A stretch of DNA of 64,000 nt from Gelatoporia subvermispora B (GCA_000320605.2 KB445798.1:40156-104155), one strand, 5' to 3'. Shown: positions 39,281 to 51,189, counted from the first letter of the stretch. Translations and numbers: made by a program. The notes: generated from the sequence alone by a model not told the origin.

Positions 39281-40960
39281 CTAGAGAAGGGCTTCATTAA
39301 GGGAGAAGTCGATCTCCTCAGGCAGCCACAAGCCAGCCTGATGCTCATCGTCCGTAGACCAGAACGGATTCGCGGAAAACAGATTCTTGTCATCCACGGG
39401 TCCGACACCATTCCAGTCGGCCGTTGCTAAGTCCAAACCTTCTACTCCCCAGGCCGGCAAGGGAGAAGAAGCTGTAGGTACCGATGGTTCGACCGCGGTC
39501 GGGGTCGGCAATAGGAAATTTCCGAAGTCAGTCCCAATTAGCATCGCCTCAAGCTGGTATGGAGACGGTGCCCAAGAAACAGCGTCGAAGAAGCCATGTT
39601 GCGGGACCGCGATGTGATCAAGGTTAAAGGAAGAGTCGGAAACTGGGCTAGATGGCCGGACGTTGTATTCCGAATCATTCTGAGCTGAAGAGCTGCCAAC
39701 CAAAGGAAGGATTTGAGGAACTTTGATGTAAGACGAGCCATACGACGAGAAAGGCAGCAAGTCTGTTGGCTGGAAAGTCGAAGTCGATGCGTCAGGCATT
39801 GGCCAGCCAGCGTTTTGAAGACCTCCGGACTCAGAAGCGAGGCCAGACGTCTGTAAGGCGGAGGTTGATGATCCGTGCATTGACAAATCATGATATGCAG
39901 GACCTTCCCATGATGCAGTCTGAGCAAAATCAAACTCGACAGTGGACTGGAGCTGGGCGAAGTCGTAGCCGAAGTCGTTGTCGCTGCCGGGGAAGCTGTC
40001 GGTAAAAGTACCATACGTCTCGGAGTGGTCCTCGAAGAAGAGAGCGCCTTCGGCAGTGTGGCCTTGTGGGCACGTGGTAGTGGCCACAGAAGCATCTCGA
40101 TGACCGTTGCGTGTTGTCTCGCAGACGAGTTGGGCGAATTCGTCCGTCTCGTTGGGCGACGTGAAGAATGAGGGACTAGGTGCTGGATGGTCGAGGAAGA
40201 GAGCTTCTGTGTCCTCAGCGAGTTCGTTCTCGGTCGTCAATCGAGGGTCGGAGAAACAGTGAGGTGAGACGAGCTTGGCCTCGAGAGTGGGGCTGGGGGA
40301 TGGCTTGGGGGTGGACACTGTGCGCTGCTCATCGGACGACTCAGGAGATGGGGCCGGGGACGGATCGCCGACCTCAAGCTCCGGGTCGATGAGCCCCAGA
40401 TCACGAGCGAGCTGGAGGTGGTCCGACACACGAAGCACAGGCTCATCCATATGAGGAGCCTGTGGAATCGTCCACATCTCACCGTGGAATTTGCGCATAT
40501 GTAGCTTGTAACTTCCAGGTTTGTGCGTCCTCAAGGTGCAACCTCTCTCTTGTCCACTACGCGTTATGTATGTTCTGTGGCAGACAAAGAGGGCATCGGT
40601 GCTGGAACGGCGTTAGTGAAGGAACCTTGGCACAGATAATTGGATCGACTTACTGCTCCCAGCGGTGTACTCGCACATTATTTTGTTGAAGGGCTAGGTA
40701 AAGACACCCAGGGTGCCCACAGAAATAGGAGCTGTAAGATAGTGCGCCAGGTCAGAGATGCATCACGAGTTACAGGTCGCACTGGCGGGGCGTACCTCTT
40801 GACTCTATCCAGCCCTTTCTGATGAGTCTTGACATGTCGAGACATGCCTCGTTTCTCTACATGCATGCCACAGCCTGCGATCGGACAAAGTGCTGTCTGC
40901 GAATGATGTTAGTCTGGATATGCTACAGAGCGAGACATGACCCACCGGGTGTTTTGGCAT
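39281..40960 (-). CDS. C2H2 zinc-finger transcription factor-like protein 1
   Basis: Four exons: 40946-40960 (only 15 nt, MPKHP), 40796-40896, 40654-40731 and 39281-40601, giving 504 residues. The N-terminal 110 residues hold zinc-finger-like modules. The first, CPIAGCGMHVEKRGMSRHVKTH, fits C-x4-C-x11-H-x3-H; the second, CGHPGCLYLALQQNNVRVH, is looser; the third region (CHRTYITRSG...HMRKFH) is degenerate. The remaining 390 residues are Ser/Pro/Asp-rich and low complexity, typical of an activation or regulatory region. The exon structure parallels the second C2H2 gene at 43749-45141 (a charged first exon, then small finger exons with phase-2 junctions and a long last exon), suggesting old paralogy. 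DNA targets are unknown. The splice joins rest on frame and finger continuity. Confidence 0.78.
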
Positions 40961-42286
40961 CCTGGTGGTTCGAATTGGGACGAAGATGAGGACGAGGAGA
41001 TTCAGTGGGGATGGCGTTGAATGAGCGTTGAATGGGTGATGAACAAATCCAGAATTTACTGGGGGCATTTATACCGGTGGACATGCTGAAATATCATGTC
41101 TCGAGAAGATTGTATTGCTCTGTTGAGAGTAATCCCGGGTGGCATCAGTGGTCGCCGAGATCACATCAAGCGTTCATTTAACTTACAGGGCGTGCAGCCT
41201 ATGGGTCTCGGCTGCGCGAGAACCATCCAACGGTTGTCACCTGTACTCGTGGATAGCCAAGTTTGTAGCTGCCAGGAAACCAGAACGTGGACGGAGAGAG
41301 CCGAACACCCTACACCTTCCGGCCCCTCAGACCAGGTTGCTAAATCCGCATCCTGGCGGCCACCGATGCTATCAGGAAATGAACAGCGCCACTTCAGGAT
41401 CGTGATAGAATAGAGATAAAGATGATCTAGGGGTGACACTGGGGGCCGGTTGCTGGCTCTTCGGCTGGTTCTGAGCACGGGAAAATCCTCCTTGAGTGAT
41501 CATTTCCGCCCAAGCAGAGTCAAAGTACGACACGTGTAGAGAACAATGTATTTGTGGCGAGGGTGGCCACAGCTTGACGCGTGCTGAAGGACGGAGCTTA
41601 CTCAGGATGTCCAACGGCGGATCCCAACAGTCCGAGGAGTTTGCCCTAAGTCCGCTGCTGACCTTGCCTCAACCTTGCCTCCCTAAAAAACGGCGCCCCA
41701 TTTAGCTGGTATCAGGGTTATGATCACGAAAAACCTCTGGTAGAGCTACGGGGACGGCGGCGATACCTGGGGGGACTTCTGGATCCGGGGGTGAAGAAAC
41801 CTCGCAGTAGAATTCTTTGAAGCTCCGAGAGAGTATCACTGCTTCGTCGTCGAGTAATAGTCCTTACAGCATTCACGGATACGTGCTTCCCAATAGCACG
41901 GTGAGTTCCAACGGCAAGGTCAGAAAGCAGCTGACAGATTTTTTAACAGCATTGATATGATCCTGCAAGACTTCCGCTAGCAACAAATGGCGGCTGCGGG
42001 TCAAGATATTCTCGGCAGACATTTTCAAATGACTAAACCAGGATTTTTCATCGAACAGTGACCGATGAACACCGAGCGTGAGTGACCGTGGACACTGGAC
42101 ATGGTCCGCAATGGAGGGTACACTGTTGAACATGTGGCTGTGCGGCGGAAGCTGGGACAGGTGTATCTAATCTGATCAAGAGATTAGATCAACAGCTCCT
42201 TGGTCCCCATCAAGGCCGCCTCGAACGGACTGGGGGTCTGACGACCACCATCCTAAGTTTGCATCTCTTTGGAACGTACTCACAGA
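40961..42286. promoter_or_regulatory. Divergent intergenic region, C2H2 factor 1 / kinase-like gene
   Basis: 1.3 kb between divergently transcribed genes. No gene-like frame is supported. It presumably holds both promoters; I see no standout repeat or motif. Confidence 0.4.
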
Positions 42287-43366
42287 ATGACGTCCTTACA
42301 TTCACCAACCGTCGATGAAGTCCAGCGCATCATCGAATATCACCGCGACGAGTCGACTGCAGTCATCTCCTTAGAAGAGGCCAGGTCGCAAGGATACAGG
42401 TGCAAATAGCTGCTACACGACGATATAGTCGGTCTCACTCGGCACTGTAGCGCATTCACCCCGACGAGGTCGTTTATCGCAACATTGGATGATGGCACGA
42501 CCTATACACTCAGGATCTCGTCTCCTGCACCGCCAGCTCAAACCTACGCGCCGAACAGCCTCCAGACAGAGCAGGCATTGCTCCAGCTCCTCTCGCAACA
42601 CACATCCATACCCATTCCTGCTATCAATGCATTCGACACATCACTCTCACTCGTGCCGTACCACTATCTTCTCCTTGCCCGCCCGCGCGGAATCTCCCTC
42701 TCGTCCGCGCTCGCCAGCGGCAAGTTGAACGAGCGGCAAGTCGCACTCCTAGACCTCCGCATCGGTGCATTCTTGAAGCAGTTGCACGAGCAGGTGCAGA
42801 ATGATTGGTTCGGGCTTCCTACGCAAGAGGCAGACGGGCTGTATAGCTGGCAGGAGGCGTTCACACTGTTGTTAGAGGAGCTGCTCGAAGAGGCCAAGAC
42901 GTGCGACGTGCCACTCCCGTACGAGGATGTGCGACGCGCTCTGTCGCGTGCGATTGGCTCATTCTTGTTCGACGACTGCGAGGTGCCCTCCCTAATCTCG
43001 TTCACAGGAGACGCGGAAACGACGCTTGTAGACTTCGACTTGGAGAAGCCGGACGAGAGCGATGAGGTGGACATCACGTCGTTCTTGTCGGTGTCGCACG
43101 CGCTGTGGGGCGATCCGCTCCTGGAGACAATGATGATGAACCCGAGCGAGGCGCTATTAGAGGGTTACGGGGGTTCGTTGATCGTGTTTCCGCGGCAGAA
43201 GACGAAGCGATTATGGTACACACTGTTCCTTGCTCTCATGGTGACGGTGCAGTATAAGCGGGATGAAGAGACACAGACCGTCAACAACGAGAGCGATAAG
43301 GTGAAGTGGGCTGCGGAGACGATCCAGAGATGTGCGGAGGAGCTGAAGGATGCCCCGTACTACTAA
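42287..43366 (+). CDS. Aminoglycoside-phosphotransferase/kinase-like family protein
   Basis: Two exons: 42287-42399 and 42451-43366, joined as GGA TAC AG|C GCA, 342 residues from MTSLHSPTVDEVQ. The fold assignment comes from the N-lobe (FIATLDDGTTYTLRISSP, then E.ALLQLLSQHTSIPIPAI, a glycine-poor loop followed by the usual helix), the hinge-like YHYLLLARPRGISLSSAL and the C-terminal LWGDPLLETMMMNPSEALLEGYGG, which match fungal APH-family proteins. The catalytic loop (H-G-D-x4-N) cannot be recognised: at the expected place the sequence reads SLISFTGDAETTLVDFDLE, with a possible D-F-D-L-E equivalent of the metal-binding Asp. It may therefore be an inactive or highly diverged kinase. It converges with C2H2 factor 2. 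Confidence 0.75.
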
Positions 43367-43748
43367 CGAGCTGAGATCCTACAAGATCTATGCGTATCAC
43401 GATAGTCACCGGCACTTTTCTCGTGCAGTTGGGAATATACAGCGTATTGCTGGCACACGAATATTTACCGTCATTGGCCCCGGCATTGGGGTCGTAATGC
43501 GGAGTGCAAGTCTATTGAGCGATTGACTCGTCAGGCGTTGGACGGCACATCTCTCGCAAATTCCTGAAGCATTGCGGTAGGTCAGATATAGTCGTGTCTT
43601 CGAAGGTATAAAATAAGGGTATGGCCAAACATGGTATGCGAAACAGCGAGCCCACAGGTGATATTCTACGACAATCCACCGGTCAGAAAGTATCCGCTCC
43701 GGAAGCCTCCCAGCGCCCCATACAATCTCTGTTGCTGTCGTCAATAAA
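43367..43748. other. Convergent intergenic region
   Basis: 382 bp between two stops facing each other; it presumably contains both 3' untranslated regions. Nothing else is seen. Confidence 0.4.
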
Positions 43749-45141
43749 TTAATAGGTGCTCCCAAACTGGTAAGGGGACGACCACGATCCCCCGTCATTA
43801 GGGCTGGGCACCGAAGTAGCCGGCGAATTGTCCACGCCCGAGCTCGACTCAGGCGACGGCGGTAGCATCCAACTGCGCGTTAGAAGAGCGCCAAATTCCT
43901 CCACCTCCCACGGTTCTTTCGCGGACGGTATGGGCGCAAAGCACGTGTCGTAATCGACGCCGTCACCGGGTCCCGTGGAGGCTGACATCGGGGTTGCACC
44001 GACGTTGGAGACGTACCCGTAGTTTGCGGGAGGGGTGACGTAGGATTGGCCGATCGGGTTGGTGGGAGGCGCGAAGGACGCAGGCGCAAGCGAAGAGCTG
44101 GCCGTAGGGTAGTCAGTGTACGGCATCCCCATACCGCTCCGAGCCATGTTGACGGTGTTGTACGAAGGCGGAGCCATTGTTGGAATGGGGCCAGCGCACG
44201 GGGGTGGCTGCGAGATCTGAACAAAAGACCGATAGCCAGAGAACGAAGCAGGAGCGGGCTCGACGTGCGCCTGTTGAGGTAACGGCGGTGGAAGGGCGTA
44301 CGGTGCAGACGGAGGTGGTTGGAGGTGAAACCGTGCAGGACCATCGCCAAGCGAAGAGAAGGACGGCCCCGCGACGGGGGCCACGTTCAACGGTGCATCG
44401 ATGTAAGGGGCGGCAAAGTCTTCCGTCGTCGTAGGGAAGGTCCAGAGACCCTCTAGGTCGTCGATGGGTTCGAGGACGCCACGAGTATTGGCGGCGGCGG
44501 TCAATGCTCTCTGCCAGCTACCATTCTTTGGTAGATTCCTCGTATGTGCCGACCTCCTGTGCTGAGCGAGCTGGTCCCAATCCGGGTGGATAGAACCACA
44601 TTCCTGCCCATCGTGCATCCTGAACCTGCATGTGAGCGGTTGACCCGCGCTTGAGGGGCGTTAGACTCGTCTAGAGTGCGAGAGCACGTTCGACATACTG
44701 CTTCCTTTCTACGTGATTTTTAACATTGTTGTTGAGTAGAGTGATTCTACCACACCCCTCGGATGGGCAGGCAGTTCGGCTGTACGAAACCGAGGCAGAA
44801 CCTTAGCCTGCGGCCCCAGAGTGTAGGGTCAAAGCACTTACTACGGCTCCTGCTGGGTCTCCGTGAAGTGGCGCGACACCACGTGTCGAGGGAGCTCATG
44901 GACCCGCCCCAGCCATTCCGCGCAGATGCCACATTCCGCGGCCTAATCGAAGCAGTCAGCAGATGCATACTGAATATGAATGGCGACCTACTTTGCTTAA
45001 GTCTCGGATCTGTGACTTTTTGGCCTTCAGCTTCTCCCTTCGTGCCGCGGGTATGCGGTCTCGCATATTCTCCGGGAAGGGCTGCCTCGCTAGCGCGAGT
45101 ATCGCCTCTGGAGTCCAATCCGGAAACAAGATGTTTCGCAT
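43749..45141 (-). CDS. C2H2 zinc-finger transcription factor-like protein 2
   Basis: Four exons: 44992-45141, 44842-44942, 44699-44779 and 43749-44625 (1209 nt, 402 residues). Exon 1 encodes a basic helix (RREKLKAKKSQIRDLSK). Exon 2 gives a canonical C-x2-C-x12-H-x4-H finger (CGIC...HVVSRH). Exon 3 carries CPSEGCGRITLLNNNVKNH, and exon 4 begins with ECGSIHPDWDQLAQHRRSAH, each a partial finger missing one ligand. The rest is Pro/Ser/Ala-rich (PPPSAPYALPPPLPQQ), consistent with a disordered regulatory domain. The open reading frame alone hides the first 110 residues; joining through 44.6-45.1 kb recovers the fingers. The gene is convergent with the kinase-like gene and shares finger-exon layout with C2H2 factor 1. 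Role in transcription is inferred from domains. Confidence 0.78.
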
Positions 45142-46248
45142 GTTAAGGGGAGAAAGTGAAAGGGCAAGTGGGAGGAAGAGTGCGGATGTACAGAGAAAAG
45201 AACGCCATTATATACCGCGAAAGCATCCCGCTAAATCGCGTGAATCTCGATGCAGGCCACACACTCTCCCTCCCGTGCCTAGGATCGCAACGCCGCGGGA
45301 ACTGGCCACAGTCCACTTGTTGTCTTCCAGATTAGCCCTAGTATGACAGGGTGCTGTAACGCCAAGTGGTTGGTGCACCGGGGGCCGCGCGGGGCAGTCG
45401 CGACGCGTCGCCAGGATTCACCGCGCCGCGACTAGCTCGTGGGCTGCTCACAGACAAAGTTCAGGGCAGTCCTGGCGGTCCAATAGTGCAGTAGCCCGTG
45501 GCTGAGAACCCAGAATCGAAACCCAGTGGACAGGTCAAATCCCTGGTGCTGTCCAATTTCTGATACTTTGACCGTGTCCCGACCATCGGACGCGTCCTCC
45601 AAATGATGGAGCGGTTGATTTCTTCCGTGGGCCACTTGGGAGGCACAAGTCGTGTTGAAGTACGTTTCCGGGATGTGCGGTGACATATGGATTGGGTATC
45701 TTTCGAGGGGAACGGCTCCACAGCCAGCCCACCAGTGGAAGATGTCTAAGCTGACTCACCTATCAAGGTAACTCGGGGACACCGGGCGCTAGGAGAGAAT
45801 GGAAAGCAAAAGCAGGGAGTTCGTTAACGAGCGTTCACTACAGCGGACAAGCAGCATGACGGGTATATGGGGGGTTTGCTGATACGAGGACGCGCAAGGA
45901 GGGCAATTATCTAGAAGGGGTTTAAACGGCCAATGCTGGCGGCTGTTGCAGTTATTGTGGACCACACGCAAGACCATGTGGCGCAGAGGTTGCGAACCCA
46001 GCAGGCCTATTGTCAAGGCGGCGTATAAAAACGGAGAAAATGACCCGAATAGTAGCGAGCCCCTTCATGTCTCGGCAGCCACGACGTCGAAATGCCGACT
46101 CGTGTTGGCATGAAATAGCGCATATAGTCGGGCAAGCGATGAGATAAGGAGATCAATTGTCATTCAGAGTATTGTACACCACTTGGACCATGCTATACAA
46201 TGCCGAAGCCAGAGGGTTGTTAGAGGCAACGAGAGCGCGCAGGGGCCC
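45142..46248. other. Intergenic region, 1.1 kb
   Basis: Between the start of C2H2 factor 2 and the stop of TFB5 (both minus strand). Short overlapping frames only; nothing supportable. Confidence 0.4.
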
Positions 46249-46634
46249 TTATTCGAGGCTGTACGTATTCTTCTCCAGCTGATGGAGGTTCCACGTCAGA
46301 ACTATCGGTAAGGCCATGATGGCATGGAACTTACCTCTGCCTCCAACTCCCTCCTGACCTTCCACTCCTCGTCCGCCTTAATTACAACGTGGTGGTCGTC
46401 CAGGTCCTCGATGATGAAGCTGTCCTTCTCGTTCATCGTGAGGAGGATCTGTTTCACCGCGGAATCACTACAGCCCACAGCAGGGCTTTCAGCACCACAT
46501 CGGAGCACGGAACGATGATACATGTTCTCGGAGCAGTGCTCACCAGGTGAGGAGCACCCCTGGGTCAATTGAGGTCAGCGAACCACTCGACGGCGCCCCG
46601 ACGCGGTACAGGACGCACCACGGATTGCCTTCAT
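46249..46634 (-). CDS. TFB5: TFIIH subunit TFB5 / TTDA (GTF2H5), four tiny exons
   Basis: The smallest core subunit of general transcription and repair factor TFIIH, which stabilises the p52/XPB module in transcription initiation and nucleotide excision repair. Exons: 46619-46634 (16 nt, MKAIR-G), 46544-46559 (16 nt), 46335-46467 (133 nt) and 46249-46278 (30 nt); 195 nt, 64 residues. The product runs MKAIRGVLLTCDSAVKQILL, then MNEKDSFIIEDLDDHHVVIK, ADEEWKVRRELEAELEKNTY and SLE. This matches the family hallmarks K..R GVL..CD.A.KQ.L...-...FII.DLDD.HV....... Each junction keeps the frame: CGT G|GG GTG; ACC TG|T GAT; GAG|CTG GAG. The internal 16-nt exon is a genuine microexon that automated callers could miss. 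It is divergent from ribose-5-phosphate isomerase with about 410 bp between start codons. Confidence 0.92.
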
Positions 46635-47042
46635 GCTGTCCCGATGTCGCCTTCCTCCGAGATTCCGGAGCTCGTGGTCGTTCTCGCCAGTGCCACCGGT
46701 GAACGAGGCACGGTCGTCGGTTGTCGGATGCGATGGGAGACGGTGAGAGCCAACTACTGAAGAAAGGTCAAAGCGGTCACGTTCGGCTGGAAAGCTGAGT
46801 GAGACGCCGAGCGAGATGACTGGGGTATTCGTCCACCGCGCTCTCCATCCTCCTTATAATCTCCCACTGCGCCCTCGCCATCCCCCACGTCCGTTCTGCC
46901 CCCTTCCGAGTCGCAGGACACTCTCGCGTTCGACGAAGATGCCGATTCCGCCAGCATTGCTCACCCCGGACCTTTCGTGCGTACCGGCTCGCCCTCCGCG
47001 CTTCCGGTGCTGACGGGTCGTCTTGTCTCTTCCGCGACCTCC
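46635..47042. promoter_or_regulatory. Shared divergent promoter, TFB5 / RPI1
   Basis: 408 bp between the two start codons. The right part (46860-47042) is open in the RPI1 frame but contains no in-frame ATG, so it is treated as leader. An upstream exon of RPI1 here cannot be excluded. Confidence 0.5.
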
Positions 47043-48356
47043 ATGCGCTGTCTGGACTCGTTTGGGCTGCATACATCCAGCACTCCCACGGACGGAGTAT
47101 ACCCACAACCCCTGCGGCCGACCCTCGCAGGCCAGACATCACAGTTCATCACCAGCACACCCCCGCCCGTCGCGGCACCGCAGCCGAAAGGTGGGTACTG
47201 CTAGCACATCCAGGGCAAGCATCGGCTAACGACTTAGCATTCCAGTCCCCTCACCAGTAACTGTCGTAGAGCAGGCTAAAAGACTAGCGGCCTGGACGGC
47301 TGTAGACAGACATGTACACCCAGAGCACAAGGTGTGTGGACTGTTTGAAAAATTGTTTTCAGGTAATTGACCAACCACCGAAAGGTGATTGGGATAGGTT
47401 CTGGATCTACCGTCCCCTACGTCGTCGAGCGCATTGTTGCGCAAGGCAAGGCGGTCAACAAGGACCGTGTCTTCATACCCACCGGCTTCCAGTCCAAGGA
47501 GCTCATTGTCAACGCGAAACTGCTCCTGGGTGATGTCGACCAATACCCCATGCTAGATGTCACTATTGATGGTGCCGATGAGTGAGCCGCTTCATCAAGC
47601 ATATGGGCAAGATGCTGACTACCGCCGGCAGAGTCGATCGCGACCTGAATGCCATCAAGGGCGGTGGGGCATGCCATCTGCGCGAGAAGGTACTCGCAGA
47701 GGCGGCCGACACGTACGTCCGCTGTCCGTTCTGCACCGGTTCCCTTATATGTACGCGCCGTAGTTTTGTCATTGTCGCGGACTACCGCAAGAACTCGGAG
47801 GTGCTAGGAACCAACGTGGGTACTCGGTGCTCCCCGTCCTGATATTAGCTGATAGAACATGCTCAACAGTGGACAAAAGGAGTGCCCATTGAGGTCGCGC
47901 CCTTCGCCTACGCCAAGGTGCTGCAAAACCTGCACTTGATTGGCTCACCGAAGGCAACGCTGCGCATGGCAACGGCCAAGGCGGGGCCGGTCGTCTCGGA
48001 CAACGGCAACTTCGTCATCGATGCGCCGTTCCCTGAAGATATGATGCGGGACCCCTACACTGTATGTTGACTTTCCGTCCCCTGGAACATATTCTCACTC
48101 CAGACATCCCTCCTTCAGCTCTTGACCCGCATCAAGATGCTCACTGGCGTAGTCGAGGTTGGTCTCTTCTGCCACATGGCCAAGGCGGCATACTTCGGCA
48201 ACCAGGTATGTGTCACTACGCAAGGAGAGGGTCCCCAATCGCTGATGTCGGAGTGCTCTCAAACAGGACGGAAGTGTCCTCATCAAATGGCACGACGGCA
48301 GAACTGAGCACGTCGATAGTGCGAACAGCCCGGCGCTCCCGCTGACCGATGAGTAA
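47043..48356 (+). CDS. RKI1: Ribose-5-phosphate isomerase A (pentose phosphate pathway)
   Basis: Interconverts ribose-5-phosphate and ribulose-5-phosphate in the cytosolic non-oxidative pentose phosphate pathway. Eight exons: 47043-47190, 47246-47331, 47385-47581, 47632-47712, 47764-47815, 47870-48061, 48119-48205 and 48267-48356; 933 nt, 310 residues. The family motifs are all present: GIGSGSTV (substrate phosphate loop), [18 protein letters not shown] (catalytic Asp pair), [13 protein letters not shown] (catalytic Lys and Glu), [31 protein letters not shown] and GVVEVGLF, with [11 protein letters not shown] near the end. The N-terminal 60 residues before [13 protein letters not shown] are an unusual Thr/Pro-rich extension. 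The start at 47043 is the first in-frame ATG, but the frame stays open back to 46860, so an upstream exon is possible. The exon 3 acceptor is AAG (47382-47384). Confidence 0.93.
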
Positions 48357-49440
48357 CGGTGCCACGCCGCTGATTCTAGATTCTTTGTACCGGTAATTAA
48401 ACGGAGAGCACAGCGGATTGATGTGAGTCACTTTAATGACTTCCATGATTTTGCTTTGCTGACCTTTGGAAAGTATTAGATTTACGGCTTACAATGTATT
48501 GATTTGTTCCTACTGTATCCTGGGCGACCTGTAATGAGTGTCTGAACTGCTTTCGTGCCACGCTATAGACGTACTACGGAAGGCTCCACCGCGGATAAGG
48601 CGTAAAATACAAGGTCACAGTTAGTTGCCCAGCTCACGGCGTGTTGCCGGACAGGTCTATTCTCGAATTCCTCAGCACACTCTGAACGAACACCACCACG
48701 CCCTCGTCACCAAAGCTGCAAGGCTGTCTTCTCCGGGTTCAGCGCAAGTATTCGGTGAGCTCTGCTCCCCACATAGAAGATAATGATGCAAGATGCGTAT
48801 CATGCCTTCGGCTTGGACCGGCGGACCTCGTGCACGCTGAATCCACTGGACCCCCGGTGCCTATGCTCCTGTGAGAACCATCAAGCTGTTCAAGTGACCG
48901 GCGCACTCTCGTGGCTCAAGTGCTGTATAGAAGTGTGGCTACGTACTGCTGCGGGCAGTAATGGCCTTTCCCTCACTAGAAACGGATACTCTTCACAAAA
49001 GCGTGCTACCTGCGAAGTGGCCAATCTGGACCCTGTCACGTCCAAGCCATCGGCTTGTGTAATTGTGCCGGTGCACGGAGTGGCACTGCGCCTTGCCTTG
49101 CCTCGGTGGCCGCCAGGGCCTCCATCCCAGTTCCGAAAATGTTATACGACTACGAGACGGGTGGCCGCTACAGTTGTCTTTCACGCTGCAGGAATCTCAT
49201 ATGTCACGAGGGTCAAGTGGCGGTCATGGCCACAGGGACAGTCTGACGACAGCAGTGCCCCCTCGAATTGATATTGCAACATGTCCCTCTACCATGAACA
49301 TTCGATGACAGTCGCTGTCCTTCCTTAACGTGGCCCGTCGACTCTCCACCGTCTTTGGGGCACGTGTCCATGAAGACCTTCGGAAATACGGCGACTCCCA
49401 GGCATTACAAGCTCCCTGAAGTCGGGGATTAGATCAGGAT
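48357..49440. other. Intergenic region, 1.1 kb
   Basis: A 162-codon frame at 48783-49271 (+) is Cys/Arg-rich and has no recognisable motif or splice partner; I do not call it. Otherwise nothing is seen. Confidence 0.35.
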
Positions 49441-50435
49441 ACACAGATAGTGCAGGAGCTTCACTTCCCTACAGCGGCCGACATACTGGACGTGGAAACC
49501 CTCTCCTCCTTACATCTCTCGACAATAGATATCAAGTACTCCATTTCTGGCGACTTGGCTCTGTAGCCTTGGCGCTCCAAGGGGAGCAAGTTGAACCAGG
49601 GGAATAACGAGACGAGACGAGACGCTATGGTCTCTGCGTCCCACTCGTAGTGCTGGACAAACAATCGTTGCAGACGATGCAGTCTATTCTGCTCCTAGCC
49701 GGTACTCGACTGAGAGGAGGGTTTAATCTTCGCGAGATGAAGATCAATCAGATCCGGGCAGTGTCTGGCCAAATTTGCGATCACGTTAATAGAGAACGCT
49801 TTAGCAGTCCACACAACACTGTCAATATAAAGGAAGGAGAGTCGAGCCAGGCGGTCGCAATATTGGCGAGGATGCGATCCGAGAACCCGTTCTAACACGC
49901 ATAATCGACATAGGGTCGGTAGTTCATCGTCTCGATGAACGTGAATGCCTCCATGTCGCGCACATCAAATAGTGGATAGATGTATTCGCCCATGCCACCC
50001 TCGCGTACACGCTGATCGAGATTGTACGTGAGCAAGGTCGTGTTGCGTAGTCGCGCAGATGTAGCCATCCGTCAAGCGGTAAACCAAGTTCTCGGCACTA
50101 TCAGAGTTATCAGCGGGGAGGTGTAGGTCATCACGGTGGGGACAGACATTATGTTGTGTCAGACCCGCCATATACTCTGCCCGTAGGACTATGAACACAT
50201 GTAACAGTGGCTTTAGGCTGTCAAGCTGAGCCCAGAGAATGTCCAACGCCGGTGAAGTCCAGGTCTTGCACACGCGCGACGCACAGGAGATGGAGAGCCT
50301 ACGATGCGCAAGGTCAAGTTCACTTTCCCCAAGGATCGAAGTCGCGCGATGGGCTGGATATATCTCGTCGAACATCTGTGCAAGTATCTCATATATCTGG
50401 AGTGCTCGGTGAGGAGTTCCGACAGTTTGTGTCAT
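49441..50435 (-). pseudogene. F-box/LRR-like pseudogene with internal deletion
   Basis: The N-terminal part (50435 downwards) reads MTQTVGTPHRALQIYEILAQ, then MFDEIYPAHR, ASRVCKTWTSPALDILWAQL. This is the F-box-like region and closely parallels the intact gene at 51542-53173 (MALVVGTPHRALYIFDILEQ...). Instead of the long LRR-like body, the frame soon reaches YIYPLFDVRDMEAFTFIETM and then a stop, matching the late segment CINPLFRLRGIERFRVIESI of the intact copy. About half the protein is missing. Further C-terminal pieces (DRILANIATAWLDSP; NVIANLARHCPDLIDLHL; HYEWDAETIASRLVSLFPWF) follow in shifted frames with stops. I see an internal deletion plus frameshifts, so a functional product is unlikely. 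Confidence 0.75.
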
Positions 50436-51189
50436 GATTCTCCAAGATGCACGATGTCACCGTTCGTGAGCAAAACTGACTATGAGAAGTCCGCTTGGGC
50501 CCTAGCTCTATGGTCGACGACGGAAGTTGAAGTCTTGAAGCCAGGAAGAGAGCAAATGGGAAAGATCATGGACCATCGAGCGATGTTCACGTGGTTGAAT
50601 TCCTCCATCGGCAGTTGCCGTCGCAGCAATTGGCATTCTCTCCGGAATCGGAATCTCTAACTCCTTACAGAAAACGTTCGAAATGTCTCATTGAGGAGAA
50701 TATAACCCTCCTGCCGGGATCGCCTTAATGTATCAGGTGCAACAGTAAGTTTAGCGCTACCTGTGACTGAAACGGTGCAGCCACGGCCCACACAAAAGCG
50801 AGCACAAGAAGATCGAATCATTTCGCTGCATCAAGAGAATGCTGCTTGATTGCTATCTCTACTGAGGCATTAATCTCGTCACCACCTTCACAGCCTCTGA
50901 TTGTCAAATATGTAGATTGACAACGACGTGCCACAACAGAACGTCACTCGGCTCAACCTGCGATATCTCACGTAAAAGTCGCTAAAGGCTGAGGCAGCTT
51001 AATATATCGTATCATAAACTCCGTTATTCCCAGCTCATTTCAGGCCGTATCAGCGGGTTCACCAAAAAAATAGGTTTAACCTACACTGTCACTTGTCACA
51101 CACTGCTCGCCTACAACAGCTCATATACTACACGTAGATGATCTAACCGCGTTCAATGCTCGACATGCCGTATCAAACAGTCGATCTTC
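50436..51189. other. AT-richer spacer between F-box copies
   Basis: Nothing recognisable, though it may contain further unrecognisable remnants of the decayed F-box copy at 51190-51310. Confidence 0.3.

Noticed and set aside
48783..49271. 162-codon plus-strand frame after RPI1
   Set aside because: Cys/Arg/Trp-rich, no motif; likely a chance frame.
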